A stretch of 64,000 nucleotides of DNA from positions 186,001-250,000 of the forward strand of contig NZ_FRCY01000002.1 in the NCBI RefSeq assembly GCF_900143075.1, in the 5' to 3' direction. The notes under the pieces were generated by a model. It was given only the letters and a program-made list of their open reading frames with translations, made no database searches and was not told the DNA's origin. Positions 27,113 to 35,069 of the stretch are shown here, piece by piece. This DNA comes from Cyclobacterium lianum (GTDB lineage: Bacteria; Bacteroidota; Bacteroidia; Cytophagales; Cyclobacteriaceae). Both the position numbers and the translations under genes were made by a program. Numbering within the stretch: position 1 is the first letter of the stretch; every line of letters begins with the position of its first letter.

Positions 27113-28902
27113 AGCCGGTTTGCGTTGATCCAGCCGGACAATAGAAAAATATTGAACAGCAGTAAAAAATGCTCCCCCAGGTATTTTTCTGGTTGCCTGA
27201 CCATCTCTCTCCACTCCAAAGGTACCAGATCATTATGAATTTTTCCAAATTCTTTAACCGATGACAAAACAGCGCTCCTGAACCCGGGATGCCCGGTGAG
27301 CCATTCTTTCAGCGGAAGACCAAAGCCCAGCTTCTTTCTGTTGGCAAATTGATCCATACCGTGCTTTTTCAGTATTGATTTGACCCAGAACTTGGGGCTG
27401 GCATCCAAAAGCTCCTGCTCACTTAGCCTGTCGGCAAATTCCAGCACCTGCCAATCCAAAAAGGGAGCCCTGCCTTCGATTCCATAGGCCATGCAGGCAT
27501 TGTCATGGATTTTTAACAGGTCCTGGACGAGATAAACCCTTCTATCCCAGTCCAACGCAGCTTTTAAATCACCGTTTCGTAAAGGGTACATGGGATCCAG
27601 TTGCGTCGCCAGACCTTCCGGGAGGGGGGAAAGTGCCGAAAAATTCATGAAGGTTCTTTGGACAGTCGGCTGCAGAGACGCGGTGAATTTTTGCAGCTTT
27701 CTGCCGGTAAATGGTATTCTTTGCAAAAGTGGTGCTGCTTTTTGCCAGAAATTGGGATGCCGGAGATAGGTTTTGAATGCCTGGTGCCTGTTGTAGCCAG
27801 CAAAAAGTTCATCTGCTCCTACTCCACTGATTAAGATTTTAACGGATTCCCGGGCTTGCTGAGCAATGGCCCAGGTTAGGAAGCCTGCACTGTCCCCTAC
27901 CGGCTGATCCAGTGTATTGATGTACTCCGGCCAGTTCTCCAGAACCCATTCGGGCGTCAGCCTCAGCTCCTGATGCTCACCACGATATTTATTTGCTAGT
28001 CGCGAAGCAAATTCCGCATCCCTGTACTGCCCATTGTAAGAATGCTCAAAGCCTACCGTAAAGCTGGGAAGGGGTGTCCCCGTCTCCTGGTGCCAAAGCT
28101 GGTAAAGCAGGGAACTGTCTGCCCCCCCACTCAATATCATTCCTACTGGTACATCGGCATGCAAGTGCTTCAATACTGCATCTGTCAACACCTCTTCAAA
28201 CGAATCCAGACTCAGCTTCTGTGCAGGGCGCGAAACATTAATGGACCGAATACTGGACTCAGGAGTCGCAGCACCCCATTCGATCTCCCGCAACTCCCCG
28301 GGGGCAATTTCTTCAATGCCCGAATAAAAGGTAGCATTAGGGAGGGCATGTCTCAGGTAAAAATAGGGTGAAATCTGCGCACTATCCAGTTTTCGGGGAA
28401 AGCAGCCTGATGCCAACAAACTGCGACATTCCGACGAACAGGCCAACGTATCGCCATCTGATGCAAAATAAAGGGATTTCATGCCGACAGGATCTCTTCC
28501 CAGCAAGATATTGGTACCCTGCACGAAGGCAAAAGCATACATGCCCTGAACGTATTTTACTCCATCTTTTCCTTTTTTGATCAGCCAATTCAATAAAACC
28601 TCGCCATCGGATGTGCTTTTGAAGGTCAGTCCCTCACTGATGAGTTGGTTTCTTAAATCCTGGTAATTGTATAAAAACCCATTCCAGGAAAGGAAGGCTC
28701 CGCTATCTTCATCAAAGAGCGGCTGATTGGCTTCTACCCGCAGGTCCAGTGTTTTCAGTCTATTTGCCGCAATCAGGATTTCATCGGAGGCCATTGTCCA
28801 GGAAGAATGATCGGGGCCTCTGTGCTGGCCGGCACGCATCATCCGGACAATGCTTTCCCTTCTGTTCTCCGACCTACTCAGTAACAGGTGAATCCCGCAC
28901 AT
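27109..28902 (-). CDS. asnB: Asparagine synthase (glutamine-hydrolysing), glycan-locus type
   Basis: This 597-residue, two-domain amidotransferase has the catalytic Cys2 of the glutaminase domain after the initiator Met (MCGIHLLL), plus RGPDHSSW and the N-terminal nucleophile fold to about residue 200. The synthetase domain has the PP-loop SGGADSS (258-264) and later GVGADELFAGYNRH. AsnB-like proteins in capsule and O-antigen loci are thought to amidate a uronic or amino acid carboxyl on the glycan. True asparagine synthesis is the alternative. It begins two bases after the nth stop and is coupled to the GT4 gene downstream, which favours a glycan role. Confidence 0.93.
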   Translation of the reverse strand: MCGIHLLLSRSENRRESIVRMMRAGQHRGPDHSSWTMASDEILIAANRLKTLDLRVEANQPLFDEDSGAFLSWNGFLYNYQDLRNQLISEGLTFKSTSDGEVLLNWLIKKGKDGVKYVQGMYAFAFVQGTNILLGRDPVGMKSLYFASDGDTLACSSECRSLLASGCFPRKLDSAQISPYFYLRHALPNATFYSGIEEIAPGELREIEWGAATPESSIRSINVSRPAQKLSLDSFEEVLTDAVLKHLHADVPVGMILSGGADSSLLYQLWHQETGTPLPSFTVGFEHSYNGQYRDAEFASRLANKYRGEHQELRLTPEWVLENWPEYINTLDQPVGDSAGFLTWAIAQQARESVKILISGVGADELFAGYNRHQAFKTYLRHPNFWQKAAPLLQRIPFTGRKLQKFTASLQPTVQRTFMNFSALSPLPEGLATQLDPMYPLRNGDLKAALDWDRRVYLVQDLLKIHDNACMAYGIEGRAPFLDWQVLEFADRLSEQELLDASPKFWVKSILKKHGMDQFANRKKLGFGLPLKEWLTGHPGFRSAVLSSVKEFGKIHNDLVPLEWREMVRQPEKYLGEHFLLLFNIFLLSGWINANRL

Positions 28903-28903
28903 A

Positions 28904-29587
28904 TCAGTTGCCTTTGGCTTTGATTACTTCTTCCAATCCGGCAGCCTTCCTGTTTTTCTCAAAATACCGGCAAATGGATGTAATGGCACAGTCCCCGCAC
29001 TTAGGTTTTCTGGCCAGGCATACGTATCGTCCGTGCAATATCAGCCAGTGATGAGCCTTGTGTACGACCTCTTTCGGAAGATGTTTCAGGAGATTTTTTT
29101 CCACTTCAAGTGGGGTCCTGGCATTTTGAGGTACCAGGCCCAATCGTTTTGAAACCCTGAAAACATGGGTATCTACCGCCATATTTGGCTGGTTCCATAC
29201 TACGCTGGTAATGACATTGGCGGTTTTTCTTCCTACTCCGGGTAATTTCATCAGTTCTGGCACCGTATCTGGTACCTCCCCGCCAAATTCTTCTACCAGC
29301 ATTTTGCCCAAGCCCAACAGGTGCCTTGTTTTGTTATTGGGATAGGAAACAGAACGGATGTAGGGAAAAAGCTGATCAAAATCGCTAGCTGCCAGATGGG
29401 CCGGGCTGGGAAAATCCCTGAAAAGGGCCGGTGTGATCATGTTGATCCTTTTGTCAGTACACTGTGCACTCAACACCACCGCCACCAGCAATTGAAAGGG
29501 GTTTTCGTACTGCAGCTCTGTTTCTGCAACAGGCATGTTGGCAGAAAAATGCTTAACGAAGGCGCTGTATCTTTCTTTCTTTAACAT
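28904..29587 (-). CDS. nth: Endonuclease III (DNA glycosylase/AP lyase)
   Basis: This 227-residue enzyme starts at the ATG at 29587; the codon five upstream is TTG. The helix-hairpin-helix is LPGVGRKTA with catalytic K121, followed by VDTHVFRV with D139. The iron-sulfur cluster cysteines C190, C197, C200 and C206 follow the canonical C-x6-C-x2-C-x5-C spacing. It removes oxidised pyrimidines from DNA and cuts the abasic site. The gene lies directly before asnB, which is probably an accident of operon structure and not a functional link. Confidence 0.97.
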   Translation of the reverse strand: MLKKERYSAFVKHFSANMPVAETELQYENPFQLLVAVVLSAQCTDKRINMITPALFRDFPSPAHLAASDFDQLFPYIRSVSYPNNKTRHLLGLGKMLVEEFGGEVPDTVPELMKLPGVGRKTANVITSVVWNQPNMAVDTHVFRVSKRLGLVPQNARTPLEVEKNLLKHLPKEVVHKAHHWLILHGRYVCLARKPKCGDCAITSICRYFEKNRKAAGLEEVIKAKGN

Positions 29588-29656
29588 TGTCGCTTTAAAC
29601 AAATTTTATCCCCAATATACCTAAAGCTAACCGAACAGAAGCCGGAAAAACGTAGA

Positions 29657-29692
29657 AATAAAAAAACCTACCGCTAAAGCATAACGGTAGGT
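29657..29692 (-). terminator. Intrinsic terminator after the sigma factor operon
   Basis: ACCTACCG (29666-29673) pairs with CGGTAGGT (29685-29692) around an 11-base loop. A run of T follows on the minus strand. It ends the sigma factor transcript and separates it from nth. Confidence 0.88.
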
Positions 29693-29712
29693 GCAATAAG
29701 TTTGTGTTGGTG

Positions 29713-29946
29713 TTAAACTTTTTCCAGTCCGCGGGACCGGGCCCTTTTTTTAATGGCGCAAACAATACTTTCAGAGGGTTCAAGAAATAGCTGATCCAAA
29801 GTTTCTACCGTACTGAGCAGATTGATATACTCCTGCATCAGTTTGGGATCTTCCTTCAGCGCTTTTGTAATGGTCTCATTCTCTTCCTCGGTCATTTCCT
29901 GATAAACATATCTTATCAGATCACTTTGGGTAAAAGATTTGGTCAT
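29713..29946 (-). CDS. Small protein paired with the ECF sigma factor (putative anti-sigma)
   Basis: This 77-residue, acidic soluble protein starts MTKSFTQSDLIRYVYQEMTE and contains EENETITKALKEDPKLMQEY. This resembles the helical N-terminal part of anti-sigma factors, but the zinc ligands HxxxCxxC of the ZAS group are absent and there is no membrane segment. Its start overlaps the end of the sigma factor gene by 26 bases, so the two are surely cotranscribed and probably coupled. The pairing suggests that it binds the sigma factor. This is inference from position and weak similarity. Confidence 0.65.
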   Translation of the reverse strand: MTKSFTQSDLIRYVYQEMTEEENETITKALKEDPKLMQEYINLLSTVETLDQLFLEPSESIVCAIKKRARSRGLEKV

Positions 29947-30523
29947 AGGCGATATTTATTTGTTTAAGTTTCTTCCTCAGATTGATGAGCGCATAACGCA
30001 TCCTACCCAAAGCCGTGTTGATACTTACGCCGGTCTGTTCAGCGATTTCCTGAAAACTCAAATCCATATAATGCCTCATGATCAGCACTTGCTTTTGGCT
30101 TTCAGGTAGTTCATCTATCAATTGCCTCACCAATTCGTAAGTTTCATCCCTGACCTGCACGTCCTCCACATTTTGTTCTGCAAAATGCAAGGTGTTGAAA
30201 ACATTCGATCCATCTTCCATCACCACGGTGGGATAGCGCCTCATTTTTCTAAAATGGTCAATTGCCAGGTTGTGGGCAATTCGCATCAACCAGGGCTGGA
30301 ACTTCCCCTCCTCATTGTACCGGTCAGAGTTGAGCGTCTGAACTACTTTCACAAAAACATCCTGTAAAAGATCCTCTGCTACGCCCTGCTCCTTCACAAT
30401 CATCAATATGGTCGTGTATACTTTGGTTTTGTATTTATCGACTAATTTTTCAAAGGCTATTTCGCTTCCATTTCTATACTGTGAAATCAATTCACTGTCT
30501 TTAGGTCCTACCCTTTTGCTCAT
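29921..30523 (-). CDS. ECF RNA polymerase sigma factor (sigma-70 family)
   Basis: This 200-residue sigma factor has region 2 at about residues 20-90 (AFEKLVDKYKTKVY, AEDLLQDVFVKVVQ, FQPWLMRIAHNLAIDHFRK) and region 4 at about 132-185 (LPESQKQVLIMRHYMDLSFQEIA, followed by GVSINTALGRMRYAL). Regions 1.1 and 3 are missing, as expected for an ECF factor. It is expressed from a promoter near 30600 and coupled to the small acidic protein. No cognate FecR-type anti-sigma or SusC is adjacent, so it is not a classic glycan-sensing ECF. The regulon is unknown. Confidence 0.95.
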   Translation of the reverse strand: MSKRVGPKDSELISQYRNGSEIAFEKLVDKYKTKVYTTILMIVKEQGVAEDLLQDVFVKVVQTLNSDRYNEEGKFQPWLMRIAHNLAIDHFRKMRRYPTVVMEDGSNVFNTLHFAEQNVEDVQVRDETYELVRQLIDELPESQKQVLIMRHYMDLSFQEIAEQTGVSINTALGRMRYALINLRKKLKQINIAYDQIFYPK

Positions 30524-30599
30524 AAAACTTATGTTTAAGTAACGTAGAGTTTTATCTCATATTGTGGTATTTATGGTCGATTAATGTTTCCCGTATCTT

Positions 30600-30631
30600 C
30601 AAATGTATACAATAGGATAAAACAACGCAAT
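30600..30631 (-). promoter_or_regulatory. Promoter of the ECF sigma factor operon
   Basis: On the minus strand ATTG (30631-30628) is followed after 20 bases by TACATTTG (30607-30600). This is one mismatch from the Bacteroidota consensus TTTG-N19-21-TAnnTTTG. The predicted transcription start is about 70 bases upstream of the ATG at 30523. Confidence 0.55.
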
Positions 30632-30785
30632 CGTTTTTGTATTTTTTTATAATAAATGGTATCATAAAAAATGGAGGTCAGAAGATTATGCTTTTTGTTA
30701 AATTTTTAACCAAAGACAATACTGATAATTCATTCCTCATGATAAAATACAACAATTACAATACCAATATGGTTATTCTGCGTAT

Positions 30786-33700
30786 TTATGAATTATCGGG
30801 ATTGGGTATTTTTGTAAATCCCTTTGCCAACAAACTGTAGATGGTACCGACCAGGCCTAAAATGCCGCTGATATAGGCGGAGGTTTCGTTCAAAATATTT
30901 GGATCGTAAAAGCTGACCAAAGCAATGCAAATCAATACGAAACTGAAGATTGCTGCCTGAATCATTTTGGCATTGCCGGATTTTCTCTCATCCTGCTTGA
31001 ATCTGGAAAGGTCTTCTTCACTTACAAAAAGGCACACAAAATTCCGGAAACTCCTGGAAAAAAGCACCAACCCATCTTTGCCGGCATTCATTTTAATAAT
31101 ACCCTTCTGGATCAAAGCTGTCATGGTCTCTCTGTTAAAGAAATTGATGAAACCTTCCCTGGCATAATTGTAAACCATCTTCCTTTCCTTTAAGCTCAAT
31201 TCTGCCCAAATGTTCAGAAAATAGGATTTATTGTACCGCTGCACGGAGAGGATACATTTCTCGTACCTTTCCTGAGACAAGGGCTGATGGTACGGATCTC
31301 TTGCCAACTCTTCGGTAATTAAAGCTGCCATGGCATGGGCATTGGGGCCATAGGCGATTTCTGCGGCAAGTTCCAGCGTTTTTGGATCATTAAACAACAC
31401 ACTTTCCGCCCTGATTTTATATTGAGCTCTTTCGTTGGTATCCAGTTTCTCCCAGGATTGACCCAGGTAAGGCAGGGTAAAAGACTCATTTTGAAAATCC
31501 AGAGGTACATATTGAAAGAGGTATTCGGAGAAAATTTCTGTGATCATCAGCCTTTGCTGTTTCGGCGTATCAGCTTTTAATATTTCCTGAAGGGGCTTGC
31601 CGGAAGTTACAAATAGGTATTGGCTTTTCCCGGCGTATTTTTTCCGAAAAGCCAGAATGGTGCTCAAAACAGCTTCGGCATTACCCAGACAATGTAAATT
31701 CTCCAGCACTACTCCTTTGTGCGGCAGTTCTGGATCAGGCATCTCCGGCTTTTCTTCTCCAGCGTCAATCAACAACAAATCGGCTATTTTCAAGCCAAAT
31801 TCGCGACAGATCCAGACTCTGGATCTCAGGGCATCCACGCCAATGACAAAGCTGTGTTTCTGTTTCCTGACCCCATACGGCAGCGAAGGCAACCCATAGG
31901 TGAAGTGGTAATCAATAAGATATATTTTATTTCCCAGTCTCATGATCGTATTAAAGAGCCAAATCAAAACGAGAAGCAATGGAATGATCAATAGCAAGTT
32001 GGACCTTATCAGTCGTATCAGAAAACCACTCTTAAAAAAATCACTGAGGACAAAATTTGGCGGGCGGTTAAAAGCATTAACCAATATTTGGTGTGGGGGA
32101 GCAATAAAATCCCTGATCAACTCATCGTCCTGGTTTGAAAACCTTCCAAAATTCGTCCGTCTGAATTCTTCATGGGTACCGATCAGCCTATGGAAAAACC
32201 TCTGCATACCATCTGGATCGGAAACACTTTGTTGGTTTTCAATACTGATTTGATCCCAAATATAAGTCTCCTGATTGAAGATTTGCCGGTGGATAAAGTA
32301 GCCTGGCAAAAAGCCAATGATCAGCAGCCATAATAGAAAATTCAATGCATAGACTCGTTTGTCCACATGTACACCGGTCAGCTTGTTCCAGAAATCATTG
32401 AGCCGTCGATGTATCTTGCCTAAGGCGCTGTCGACAGACCACATATCGGGCGCCAATCTGGGAAAATGTCCGCGCCTGCAGAGGTAATGGCAGACTACCT
32501 GAAGAGATCCCATCAGTACCACCACTAGCGTAGCAAGCAGAAAATACAAGGTATCGATACTTAGGTAGTTCAGGTAGATCAAAAGGGAGGCCAGGACCAG
32601 CCACAAGGTGGTAGCCATGATCAAAAAACCATTGATATTCTTCTTCTGTGCTCCGGTACCGGTGGTAGAAAGCATCAGGAAATTACAGGTTCCGGACTGA
32701 ATGGCAAATAATGATGACCATAGATAAATGGTAAAGATGTTCAAGGGAAGAAAGAGGTAAACACCCACGAAAAGTAATAGGTCGAAAAACAAGATTACAT
32801 TTAACCACACAAACCTGGTTCTTTTGGTTGGGGATGGACTGTACCAGGCAAAGGAAAAATCTTCGTATGCGAGATAAATACTGGATTTATTGGTTATCAA
32901 GGTCAACACTGCCAATAACACCAAAATCAACAAATAGGGCACAAATACCGTAATCGCTTCCAGTGCTGCCAGAGAATGAAGTGTGTGCTGCAGGTTTTTA
33001 TCTTCCAGGTAAAGCACCCAGTTTTCAGCTACAAATTGCCCGGAAGGTATCCGGCTCAGCATTGCTTCATACTCATGACCATTTACATAAATCGGCGTTT
33101 TCCAGACTAGCTCATCAGATGGCCCCGGGTTGTTGGCGATCAATGTCTTTATTTCCTCCCATTTCTGCTCCCCCACTCCTTCCTGAAGGTAATTGATGGG
33201 AATATTTACCTTTTCGCTTTTCAACAATACTTTTCCATCGGGCTTGAAAATAAAAAATCTCTGGTTCTGACTGATTTTAGGGGTGAGAGAATCCAGGCTG
33301 AATGTCAGCGCATATCCGGCACCATCCATCCTTCTGCTGATCACTCCTTCCAGATTGCCGGTAGACTTGGAAAAATGGGCGCTGATAAAAAGCTTCTCCG
33401 GTGTGTCGGGCAAATCTTTTACATAGTCCCTGTTTGCAATAGATACAAAAGGAAAATCTCCAAAATCGATAGCAGCATCCATGGCTGAGGTGTCCGGTAT
33501 CAGCATGGTTTGGATATTTCCGCTAAGGTCAAATTCCAGAAATTCGTTGACATTCTTTTGCTTGTTTAGTGCATTAATGGTACCACCCGTACCCGCACTA
33601 CCGTTTTCCAGATGAACCCTGAACCGCTCCAGATTTGCCTGCAGACTGTCGACCTGTCTGGCAAAGGATACTTTCAGATCTCTTACATTCTGATCGGCCG

Positions 33701-34736
33701 GCGAATCGCTCCGGTAGTTTTGTACAAGGGAAAAGGAAAAAAAGCCCAAAATCACCATCACTATGATCAAAGACAATCCCAACCCTAAGACCCTTTGCTT
33801 TGTCAATACATCACCGTCTCCCAGGTTGAAAATACTAATAATGGGTATAGAGACAAAGATCAACAGCAAGATGGTAAGAAAGGTACTGAGTACTTTAAAA
33901 TTGATCCGCAGGGCGACACTTTTAAATTGGGCAGCTTCCTTAGTCCCCAGCAGATAAAAGACCTGATTCCCAATCACTGCCGGAGATAAAAAACCCTGGT
34001 ATTCATCTCCCGAAATGCTGATGGTAAGTTTTCGCTCTCCCACATTCAGGTCTCCGCGCAGGGAATCTCCTTGAATGACTGGCAGGCCCGCCACCTCTCC
34101 CGGGTATATGGCAGTGCCCATACTATCGAGTACAAACAATCTGTCAAAGAAAAAACTCTGTATGTTGTTTTCCATCAGTGAGTAGACCGAAACTGCATGA
34201 TCAACCTCAAAACCTCTTCCTGCAAGTGTATCCCCGGGAAAAGTATGTCCCAAAACTTCCCGGATGTTTTGGATGAGGGCAGCTTCATCCAAATCGGCCA
34301 ATTCTCCGGATTTCGTCTTTTCATCAAGGAAAAAGCGAAAGCCCTTTACCTTTATCAGGAAGGCAGAATCTTTTCGTGCCAGGGAAACCCCATCCGGATC
34401 AAAAATATTCTTTTCCAGTGCCGGCGCATCCGCAAGATTTTCGATCTTTTCTATTCCAAATTTAGGCGCCCGGTCTATCAGGCTGACCATCTGGGCGGCA
34501 GCTTCCTGTCCTTGGCCCCCTCCCCAATTGTAGAAGTTTCTTTTGAAATACCCCTCCAACTGAACGTGATAGTTGTAAAAAGCGTCGGTAAAATTTTGCC
34601 TGGCCAGAAAAATGGCTTTGATCCCCTGGGACTCCAGTTGGGATTGATTGGTTTTGGAATGCTGGTACAGGTAGGCACCAATGAGCAGCATACTGCCAAA
34701 GATCAAAATCCAGATGCGTAAATCCTTGAATTTCAT
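30786..34736 (-). CDS. Large multi-pass sensor-like membrane protein with degenerate ATPase-like domain
   Basis: I do not recognise a named family for this 1316-residue protein. It starts at the ATG at 34736 (MKFKDLRIWI). Visible order: a membrane helix (about 7-25); a large extracytoplasmic region to about 295; two helices (about 298-357); a second extracytoplasmic region to about 640 with FFIFKPDGKVLLKSEKV, resembling a Cache sensor fold; five helices (about 645-790); one more helix pair around a short loop (to about 950); then a cytosolic domain. In that domain VVLENLHC (about 1009-1016) looks like a Walker B and YLFVTSG (about 1040) like sensor 1 of AAA+/STAND ATPases. The place of the P-loop (FVIGVDALRSR, about 963-973) has no GKT/S. 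A winged-helix-like segment and two final helices follow. No operon partner is close. Signalling is inference. Confidence 0.6.
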   Translation of the reverse strand: MKFKDLRIWILIFGSMLLIGAYLYQHSKTNQSQLESQGIKAIFLARQNFTDAFYNYHVQLEGYFKRNFYNWGGGQGQEAAAQMVSLIDRAPKFGIEKIENLADAPALEKNIFDPDGVSLARKDSAFLIKVKGFRFFLDEKTKSGELADLDEAALIQNIREVLGHTFPGDTLAGRGFEVDHAVSVYSLMENNIQSFFFDRLFVLDSMGTAIYPGEVAGLPVIQGDSLRGDLNVGERKLTISISGDEYQGFLSPAVIGNQVFYLLGTKEAAQFKSVALRINFKVLSTFLTILLLIFVSIPIISIFNLGDGDVLTKQRVLGLGLSLIIVMVILGFFSFSLVQNYRSDSPADQNVRDLKVSFARQVDSLQANLERFRVHLENGSAGTGGTINALNKQKNVNEFLEFDLSGNIQTMLIPDTSAMDAAIDFGDFPFVSIANRDYVKDLPDTPEKLFISAHFSKSTGNLEGVISRRMDGAGYALTFSLDSLTPKISQNQRFFIFKPDGKVLLKSEKVNIPINYLQEGVGEQKWEEIKTLIANNPGPSDELVWKTPIYVNGHEYEAMLSRIPSGQFVAENWVLYLEDKNLQHTLHSLAALEAITVFVPYLLILVLLAVLTLITNKSSIYLAYEDFSFAWYSPSPTKRTRFVWLNVILFFDLLLFVGVYLFLPLNIFTIYLWSSLFAIQSGTCNFLMLSTTGTGAQKKNINGFLIMATTLWLVLASLLIYLNYLSIDTLYFLLATLVVVLMGSLQVVCHYLCRRGHFPRLAPDMWSVDSALGKIHRRLNDFWNKLTGVHVDKRVYALNFLLWLLIIGFLPGYFIHRQIFNQETYIWDQISIENQQSVSDPDGMQRFFHRLIGTHEEFRRTNFGRFSNQDDELIRDFIAPPHQILVNAFNRPPNFVLSDFFKSGFLIRLIRSNLLLIIPLLLVLIWLFNTIMRLGNKIYLIDYHFTYGLPSLPYGVRKQKHSFVIGVDALRSRVWICREFGLKIADLLLIDAGEEKPEMPDPELPHKGVVLENLHCLGNAEAVLSTILAFRKKYAGKSQYLFVTSGKPLQEILKADTPKQQRLMITEIFSEYLFQYVPLDFQNESFTLPYLGQSWEKLDTNERAQYKIRAESVLFNDPKTLELAAEIAYGPNAHAMAALITEELARDPYHQPLSQERYEKCILSVQRYNKSYFLNIWAELSLKERKMVYNYAREGFINFFNRETMTALIQKGIIKMNAGKDGLVLFSRSFRNFVCLFVSEEDLSRFKQDERKSGNAKMIQAAIFSFVLICIALVSFYDPNILNETSAYISGILGLVGTIYSLLAKGFTKIPNPDNS

Positions 34737-34877
34737 ACCGGTGAACCAATTGCCAGTTGGTACCAATTTAAGGAAAACACCTTACAACAAAAAATTTTTT
34801 ATTTTGCTTATTCAGATAATCACAGACAGTATTTTTGGCAAACCCATTCTCCTTTATAAAAAAATCGGTAGGATAGT

Positions 34878-35069
34878 TTATTCTTCTTCGACTTGTGCAG
34901 CCTTGTCCTTGTTCATCCATGATGGCGCAGTTCCAAACCACAGTACCGTACCTATCAGCATGAGTAGTTTACAGGTATCAGGCGACATGTAGGCACCAAA
35001 AACCAAAATTGCGGGGACTATATTCAATCCCAGCCCTAAAAAGGAAATTGTCTTGAGCAGTAGCTTCAT
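34878..35069 (-). CDS. Small two-helix membrane protein coupled to the permease
   Basis: This 63-residue protein has two hydrophobic helices (about residues 3-24 and 33-50), the segment MSPDTCKLLMLIGTVLWF, and a charged tail rich in Glu and Lys. Its ATG overlaps the permease stop by ATGA, so it is translated with the permease. I know no named family. Overlap and size suggest an accessory subunit or stabiliser of the transporter; this is inference. About 141 bases without a clear signal separate it from the next gene downstream. Confidence 0.7.
   Translation of the reverse strand: MKLLLKTISFLGLGLNIVPAILVFGAYMSPDTCKLLMLIGTVLWFGTAPSWMNKDKAAQVEEE

Noticed and set aside
7555-29587. Polysaccharide region as a recently acquired island
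   Set aside because: I see no integrase, transposase, tRNA or flanking repeats. Housekeeping genes (nth, gldB) are mixed in. Composition could not be computed here.
30637-30840. Plus-strand reading frame of 67 codons upstream of the sigma gene
   Set aside because: The composition reflects AT-rich DNA, and its end runs over the C-terminus of the 1316-residue protein. There is no motif or promoter.
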